A DNA stretch of 64,000 nt from Euptelea pleiosperma (taxonomy: Eukaryota; Streptophyta; Magnoliopsida; Ranunculales; Eupteleaceae), in the NCBI GenBank assembly GCA_035048495.1, contig CM068549.1, positions 10,712,000 to 10,775,999 on the forward strand, in the 5' to 3' direction. Both the position numbers and the translations under genes were made by a program. Every line of letters starts with the position of its first letter. The stretch's first letter is position 1. This document shows, in pieces, positions 57,705-64,000 of this stretch. The notes under the pieces are model-generated. The model was given only the letters and a program-made list of their open reading frames with translations, had not been told where the DNA came from and did not search any database.

Positions 57705-59683
57705 TGATATTCGCATAAAATTGTATATTTTCTACTATTATCCTCTAAGTGTTATCACAATTGCCTACGTAAAATGCCTCTATTTATCCACTTTTCTACG
57801 TAAGAGTCTCTTTCATTACGTAAAACACACTTTTCTGGACGAAATGGTATATTTGCATGAATTAAACACATTCTCGGAACTCTAGAAATTAAGCCATTTT
57901 GATTAAATCTCATTACATGTTTTTTCTGTCGTAGGGACACTAATCGGACGAGTCTGATAGAATGCGGGCCCACAATCAACCTCCAGAACCTAGGATCAAA
58001 GCTTAAAGAGCCCACAGGCTATGATAAGAAGATAGAAGCCAAGTATGAGTCAAGCACGAAGATCGTAAAGCTGAATCAAGAACCGAGAGAGCGACAAAGC
58101 CGATGAATGAGAGACGGATCCAAGAGACTCAAAGCCACACCAACGGATCATCAATGATGGCTTGATCTAATTGGAAAGATCATAGAAGAACCATGTTGAA
58201 GACTGGGTTCTCATACCCTCTGCCAGATCTCCCTCTCTCATTTCCCTCCTTTCTCTCATTTCACTAACTTTTCTCCCTTGTTTCTCTTCCATCTCTTTAG
58301 ATATATCTTCCAGGCCATTAGATCACCCCATCTTCCCATCGGATCTCAAATCGGACTATCCGACCCTCAAATCTGACCTCCGGATCCTTAGATCAACCAT
58401 CTGATCGACCAATCGATCATCTGATCACCATACCATCTCACATCACTCCCTCTCCTCTTTTTTCCCCCGTACTAACTGTAATCCAACCTTACCCAACATC
58501 CATCTCACCCATAACCCGGACCCTAAATACGCGACCCGTGATCTGGTTCCAACTAAAATAATGGATGAATAGTGGTGAATAGGGATGAATAGTAGATGAA
58601 TAATGATGAATAGTATATGAATAATGGATAAATAGTGCTGAATAGGGTGAATAGTGGTAAATAGTGGATGAATAGTGATAAATAGTGGCATGGTTGGTAT
58701 TGGTATGAATAAGGAAACAAAGATTTAGTTTTGGGAAATGAAAAGGGTGAGGACGTCGGAATTAATCATATAGAATGGGTGGCCCAAAGTAAAGAGGAGT
58801 TGCTGCTACAACATGGGTCTAACAATCCAACGGTTGAGATTTCTCTCCCTTTTAAAACATCTTTAAAACCCTAGTATATAAGGGGAAGACGGCTTTTTCA
58901 AAGGGGGGTCTCCTCTCTCTCTCTCTCCAGCGCCTCTCTCCATCACTCTCTCACCCTTCACCCCTTCTCGTTGACATTCTCCACCTTCTTCAACGGCTTC
59001 CCTCATGGCCTGCAACACACCGGTAAGTCTGGACAGCACCTCTCTAAGTGTCCCAAATGCCATCAAGCAGCCGGTGGATTGCAAGTTATTTTCCTCACAG
59101 GTAAATACTTCTCCCTCTCACCAGCGAGCTTCCCTTTGGACCAGCATCTCTTGGAGATCCCAAGCCCTGCTAGCTCCTCATTTTTCTCCACTGTGATTCC
59201 TGTTACAAGTCGTAGCCTGCACCTCCTTGCACCTCATTTTGCACATGCAACCGTCTCTCTCATTCTATCTCTACTTCTATTTATTTCTCTTCTCTTTTCT
59301 TTGAGTTACTGTTTGTTTTATTTTTTCTTTCTTGTTGGTTAAACAATTCTGATAATGTAGCTTTCTCTTACGGATCAATAGAAGTGTTTATTTTCATTTA
59401 TCATTCTCTACGATTGGTCTAACTAATATTTCTTCATTAGTTGTGATAATCCCCTAAAAAAATATTTTAAAAATCAAATCCCATCATTCTTACCTCTCCA
59501 CATATTTCTGAACATATTTTCGTTATTTGTGTTCTTGAATGCACTAACCCGACTAATCCTGAGTGCGGATATGATATCCGATATACCACTATGCATCATG
59601 TTAATTTTGCAGAAAATTGGATCATACAAATATTATTGATCCTAGGGTTTCCGATCCAACGACACAGAAAAACCCTAGTTTCA
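57705..59683 (+). repeat. Element E 3' LTR
   Basis: TGATATTCGC...GTTTCA, 1,979 bp, uninterrupted. Contains the shorter minisatellite (58560-58690), TATA 58875-58882, hairpin 59563-59585 (CGGATA-TGA-TATCCG) and acceptor TTTTGCAG ending at 59612. Confidence 0.95.
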
Positions 59684-59770
59684 CCGGTCCATCATCTTCT
59701 GGACTTTGGGGCTCACGACTTCATCGTCTCCTTCGAGTCTCACTGATGTATCTTTTGATTTGGTATGCAT
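59684..59770 (-). pseudogene. Start of Tat-type gag (element F)
   Basis: Minus-strand ATG at 59770 opens MHTKSKDTSVRLEGDDEVVS and reaches KMMDR at the E insertion point. The frame continues in phase at 2400 with LLDEMQKM. This is the N-terminus of the gag at 905-2405. Confidence 0.75.
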
Positions 59771-59840
59771 TGTTAATACTATCTCCTTTACCGTCTGGAA
59801 ATAACTTTTGATAAAGCGTGCAAGTGAAAGTCTTCAAATT

Positions 59841-59856
59841 CTCATAGACGGCACCA
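59841..59856 (-). other. Primer-binding site of element F
   Basis: Minus strand TGGTGCCGTCTATGAG, about 70 bp upstream of the gag start. The usual Tat/Ogre-type form is TGGCGCCGTCTGTGGG. Confidence 0.75.
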
Positions 59857-59861
59857 AAAGA

Positions 59862-60742
59862 TGTACAGAAAAATCCCACACCCTCTTGAGATGCGCACAA
59901 AGATCAGAAATAAACTTCGTAGTGTCTGAATCCGACGTACGTATGACCATCTCCGATTGATCCGACCAACATTCCCGATCCTTCTATCTTATAAGTCAAA
60001 GTTGTCGAGTACTTAGTCGAGATATCTAGTTGATTTGTCGACTATGCAACTTAGTCCTGCCGAGATCGCCGAATCTACCTGAAAATGAACTTCGTTGGTA
60101 GATTTCTCTACGATGATTAAGTCAGTCCCTCTTTGCCAAGTAATCTCGAAAGTTGGGCTAAGATCACTTGCCTTCTTTGTTACTGTAGCTCTCTATTTAT
60201 AGAACACCCAACTCCTAACTGGCATTGGCATGGAAAGACAACGATGGGAGAATAACCGTAGTATTCAGCACTGATCTGCGAGCTTACTTGCTAGGTATGA
60301 AAGTATCTGCCTGTTAGATATGGTCTATGACGTGTCCAAAGGCATGATCGAGACCGTACCAATCAACTCTAGAATTTTTGTCTCTAACGTGACTCATTGC
60401 AGATCATGATTTGTAGTAATCGTATGACAGATGGCGGCATTTTGTTTGTTCCCCTGTTAATCATTATCCGAACGTCCGACTAAAGGAATATTTTGGTCAT
60501 ATATCAAATAGATTTTCTCCCATCAACTGTTTACCCCAACTCTACGAGTTACAGGTTCTATCATGTCTTTAAATTGGCATACCAGGCAAAAGTTATCTTT
60601 AATCGGACAATCGCTCTCGATAAGGGTATATCTCGCTAGCATCTTTTAGTCAGGGAACATGCGGCATTATCAAGTCTCGACAGTTGTCGTGCGAAAAATA
60701 TCCTTTACAATGTGCTTAGGAGGTTTGAGGGCCAGTGTTACA
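59862..60742 (-). repeat. Element F 5' LTR (boundaries tentative)
   Basis: The left edge is set by the PBS. The right edge is the minus-strand TGTAACACTGGCCC at 60742. A plant-type TATA box (CTATAAATAG, minus, 60193-60202) sits in the middle, which supports an LTR of about 0.9 kb. The partner LTR is outside the window. Confidence 0.6.
60193..60202 (-). promoter_or_regulatory. LTR TATA box of element F
   Basis: Minus-strand CTATAAATAG, the same sequence as in element B. Confidence 0.6.
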
Positions 60743-62984
60743 ACCGTCGAGAGCGAAGATATTTTGCTAGTGTCCCAAACCGAAGGTGTATGAGCAACAG
60801 CCAAGATACGCCCTAGTGCAGTAGTAGCAGTAGGATAGTGTTTTTTATGTGATTCACAGAGATGCAGAGAATACGACAAATGTTGTGGAAGGTACCTTTA
60901 TTATTGATCATTCCCCAGCTAGTGTTCTTTTTATTCAGGTTCTACGTATACACTTATGGCATTTGCATTTGTTCGTGTGTTTAGATCTGTTGCCTAAGTT
61001 GTTGGAGGTAGTGTAGTCGATTGTTTCTCCATTGGGTGGTTCAGTATCTATTAATCGAATATGCTAAATATGTCTATTCGGGGCCATTTTAGTAACTTTT
61101 AAGCCTTTTATTGTCTAGTTTGGAGCCCAGTTGATACCTATGATCCTCAAGCTTATTTTTAGCCCATTAGTAGACCTAAATTATGATTTATAGCCTTTCT
61201 TTTATAAGCCTAAATAAAAGTGACGAAAATTACTTTTCACAAATCTTTAAACCTAATCTTTTTCTCTCTCTTCTCTGCTCCTCTTCACTCTCTAAAGCCT
61301 AGGGTTTGAAAAAACCCTTCGATTGTAGACTACTATCTCTAGAACTTGGATTAGCGATCACATGCAAGTGAAAACCTTATTAATCCTTTATATTTTTATA
61401 TGTTGATTTTTATTCTAAAAATTTTGATAATAGATGAGCATGATTAGGGTTTTGATTGATTAATGGTGTTTATGATTTATTTAATGTTAAGTTTAATTTT
61501 TTTGTACATCCATCATGTTTAATCCCTTATTTGGTTATGAAGAAATCATGTATAAACTTTTGTTATAAATCTATGAAAAAATATATTATAATCTTTGATT
61601 TTCTTTAAATTCTTACAAAATTATTAAAAAGTAAATTGCTGTCAAATTTTATCTCATTCGTTTCTTAACCTTTATGAGTTTCATTTTTTTTTTCAAATTA
61701 TGTTTAAAGAATATAATAAAATGATATTTTTAGAATTTAATATAAATTACAGAATTCTCGAAATTCGAAATACTAATTTACTCGTTATTATTAAAAAAAA
61801 ATATTTTCTTGTCAAAATTTTATCTCATTCTTTTCTTAACCTTTTTGAGCTTTAAGATAATATTCATTTTAAAATTTAATATGAATCAACTAATTCTCAA
61901 AATTTGAAATAACATTTTTGTAAGAATTATTTTTTAAATATTTTTAATTTTATTTTAGAATTTCAATTTTAAAAAGAAAAGAAATTAATGTTTACAAAAG
62001 AAAAAGTATTTTGATACGTCCTTCATAAGAACAATAGTTTTCTCTTTAAGTTTAGATTTTCTTGCAATTCTTGATAAGGGTTTTGAACCCTACTATTTTA
62101 TGAGCCGAGTTTGGATTTTTTTGCGATTCTTGATTAGGGTTTCAAACCATATTTTATGATCTCTACGAATTTTGATTTTCTTACAATTCTTGATTAAGAT
62201 TTCGAACCCTATATGATACCTTCGGGTTTGGATTTTATTATGATTCTTGATTAAGATTTCGAACACTGATATTTTATGAATACTTCATATTTGAGTTTTC
62301 ATGTGATCTTTATCAAGTATGTTGGTTAACTGAGAAACATGCGAGTATTATTTAAGATGGCTATGAATTATATTAATTGTTATAATTCAAGACTATTCAG
62401 CTGTAGTTGCATTATTTATCATAAAGTTATTAATTACTTCTATTAGCCCAATATATTTTTTGAGTTTGCATCATCAATCAATTTCTAAAAATATAAAGTA
62501 AGTTTCTAGAAATTAAGAATTGAGTTCTCAAAATTTTTTGCAACACATTTTCTATAGATGTTCAAAAATCCAAAATCTTAATTATGTAAGAAAATAACTT
62601 TTTGACACACCTTTAGACCTAGAATTGAAACCTTAGACTATTTTTCCCTATTAGTACTCTCTGTTAGGTTTCTAGATTTGGGTGATAGAACAAAAACGTT
62701 ATGAATTTAAATAAACAAGTTATGAATTTTTCAACGAATATATGTCACTAATCCCATCGATTTTAGGGCAAAGTTCCAATTTCGATTTTTAAAATTTCGA
62801 TGTTTGACCGAATTTTGCATTTTTCACTCAAATGACTAAATTTAGAGCTTAGAATGAAGAGGGTGCATTGGTCATTGGTTGACATGGCCACCGAAACCAA
62901 TACTCAAAATCATGCCCAAAACACTATAAATTAATGTTTAGGAAGAAAAACCAGTCTTTCAAATTATAAAAACTTTGGAAACAT
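60743..62984. other. Unassigned flanking DNA
   Basis: AT-rich, no long ORF, no TE ends recognised except a local tandem repeat (next entry). 61255-61330 has a CT-rich then AGGGTTTG stretch that looks like a plant 5' leader, followed by intron-like DNA. A short minus-strand frame near 60755-60879 (HLCESHKKHYPTATTALGRI) is not recognised. Confidence 0.35.
62048..62290. repeat. ~60-bp tandem repeat, four units
   Basis: Units built on GGATTTT...ATTCTTGATTA, then TTTCGAACCCTA, then a TATGA-type end. They are diverged from one another and therefore old. Confidence 0.7.
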
Positions 62985-62987
62985 TAA

Positions 62988-63917
62988 GGGTCTGTTTGGT
63001 ACGCATGCAAACCATTACGTGTGCAGTGGTTTGCGCGTGCATGCAATGGTTTGCACACCCATATTATTTTCTTGCATTTGGTTCGCACTAACTTTTGCAT
63101 ATGCAAAGTTCAAAATTTAAGCATCGTTCATATTTACTATCATTTGATCCACACGCATGCCCACTTAGGAAAGTACGGAATATGTGGACACCACATATTA
63201 AGTACAAAAAAAACTAGAATTTTTTGTACTTAATATGTGAGCCCAACATATTTGAACATGAATTTCAAATTTTCAAAAACGAAAAAAAAAACAGAAAAAT
63301 AATGGGCAATAACAGAATTATCAGACGTTTTTTTTTTTCACAAAATTTTTCAAAAAATAATGGTCGTTATTTTCCGATATATTTTTTCAGCATTTTAACG
63401 GTATATAACGTAACGGGGGAGGTCCGAATCCGTTATGGCAAAAATAACGGCCATTATAATGGATTTGGACCTCCCCCGTTATGTCATGTACCGTTAAAAT
63501 GGTAAAAAAATAACCATCGTTATTTTCTGTTGTAACAAAAATAACGACCATTTTTTTTTGACAAAAAAGGGCCATTATTTTTTCGTTATCTTTTTTTTCC
63601 CATTTTTCTCGTTTTTTAAAATTTTAAATTTCAAGGCTACTTTTTCCATTATTTCTATATTTTTTTTTTTTTTTGGACTTGATTTGAAAAAATATTGGAT
63701 TTTAATTTGTACCTTATGCAAATCGTTTGCACAAGGAGGTTGTGTAAATGATTGCTCAGGAGGTGAAATGGGTTTTTAATTGCTAAAGAGGGTGAACATT
63801 CATTTGCCCCTGTGCATGTGCAAATCGCCGAATGCACGCGTATCAAACATGCGTGGGAAACAATTGCACGTGTAAACCTATTTGCACACCCAATTTGCAT
63901 GTGTATCAAACACACCC
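62988..63917. mobile_element. Harbinger/Tourist-like non-autonomous DNA transposon
   Basis: Ends GGGTCTGTTTGGTACGCATG and, inverted, GGGTGTGTTTGATACACATG. The flanking trinucleotide TAA (62985-62987 and 63918-63920) fits the TWA target of PIF/Harbinger. 930 bp, no transposase. The middle (about 63270-63625) is a large imperfect foldback centred near 63445, with arms including AACGGGGGAGGTCC. Confidence 0.8.
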
Positions 63918-63920
63918 TAA

Positions 63921-64000
63921 GTGAATACCAAAAAAGCATTATATTTGGAAACAGCCATGCTCGGAGAATTCTGAACTAAGATGACAAACCGATCTGCTGC
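63921..64000. other. Flank right of the MITE, nothing recognised
   Basis: 80 bp, AT-rich, cut by the window end. Confidence 0.3.

Larger units (their letters stand above)
2406..59683 (+). mobile_element. Element E: Athila-like gypsy element hosting most of the nest
   Basis: Begins TGATATTCGC at 2406 and ends TTTCA at 59683. The flanking 5-mers are CCAGT (2401-2405) and CCGGT (59684-59688), a TSD with one C-to-T type change, and the two flanks are adjacent pieces of F's gag. The 5' LTR is in two parts (2406-4131, 24615-24908), followed by PBS 24911, leader, gag-like frame 26495-28980, tail, PPT 57692-57704 and 3' LTR 57705-59683. No pol domain is found in its own interior. It is interrupted by B, T2 and D. 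Confidence 0.9.

Overview
The window is repeat-dense, AT-rich flowering-plant nuclear DNA. Nothing in it looks bacterial or organellar, and there is no intact host gene. By sequence, about 95% of it is one nest of LTR retrotransposons. I could untangle the nest because most insertions keep a 5-bp target-site duplication (TSD) and TG...CA ends. The recognisable families are plant ones: Athila-type and Tat-type Ty3/gypsy, Tekay/Del-like gypsy LTRs, SIRE/Maximus-type Ty1/copia, and a Harbinger/Tourist-like element. The species cannot be told from the sequence alone.

Layout, outside in. Element F is a Tat-type gypsy on the minus strand. It supplies gag at 905-2405 and 59684-59770, then its PBS and LTR to about 60742. 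A SIRE LTR (1-904) lies next to its gag. F's gag is split by element E (2406-59683, plus strand, TSD CCAGT/CCGGT), an Athila-like element. E's 5' LTR is split by element B (4132-24609, minus strand, TSD GTGTT), a SIRE-type copia element. B's right LTR is split by element A (12274-24529, plus strand, TSD ATACT/ATGCT), another Athila-like element. A's gag-like region is split by a 3.85-kb solo LTR, T1 (15647-19495, TSD ATTTT). In E's interior lie a second solo LTR of the same family, T2 (29259-32839, TSD TAACA), and element D (32870-56012, TSD ATCAT). D's 5' LTR was hit by element C (34588-45347, minus strand). C in turn carries about 5.6 kb of foreign DNA (37237-42807) with exon fragments of at least two host genes: an ASHH2/SDG8-like histone methyltransferase and an ATG1-like kinase. 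D's tail holds a 3-kb reverse-oriented solo LTR, G (50131-53155, TSD CAAGC). From 60743 to the end is non-TE or unassigned DNA with a 60-bp tandem repeat and a 930-bp Harbinger-like foldback element (62988-63917).

How the parts relate. A, C, D, E and G share LTR ends (TGATATTCGC...TTTCA), and those with interiors share the GGTTGGGGGTTG polypurine tract and an Asp-tRNA-type PBS (TGGCGCCGTTGCC). A, C and E have no protease, reverse transcriptase, RNase H or integrase. They go from a gag-like reading frame straight to a long 3' tail. Only D has any pol sequence, a broken Athila-type integrase. The simplest reading is a non-autonomous family moved by a D-like helper. B is a parallel case in copia: it has gag and an extra ORF but no pol.

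The best candidates for something undescribed are in the shared LTR parts, not in proteins. They are a covarying RNA hairpin beside a likely U5 splice acceptor, a tRNA-like A-box/B-box pair inside every LTR of the group, exon-1-like ORFs with plastid-transit-peptide character followed by GTAAG donors, perfect palindromes in the transcript leader, and (in B) an array of CCAATCGATTGG palindromes upstream of both the LTR TATA box and the internal extra ORF. All comparisons were made by eye; alignment and database searches were not possible.
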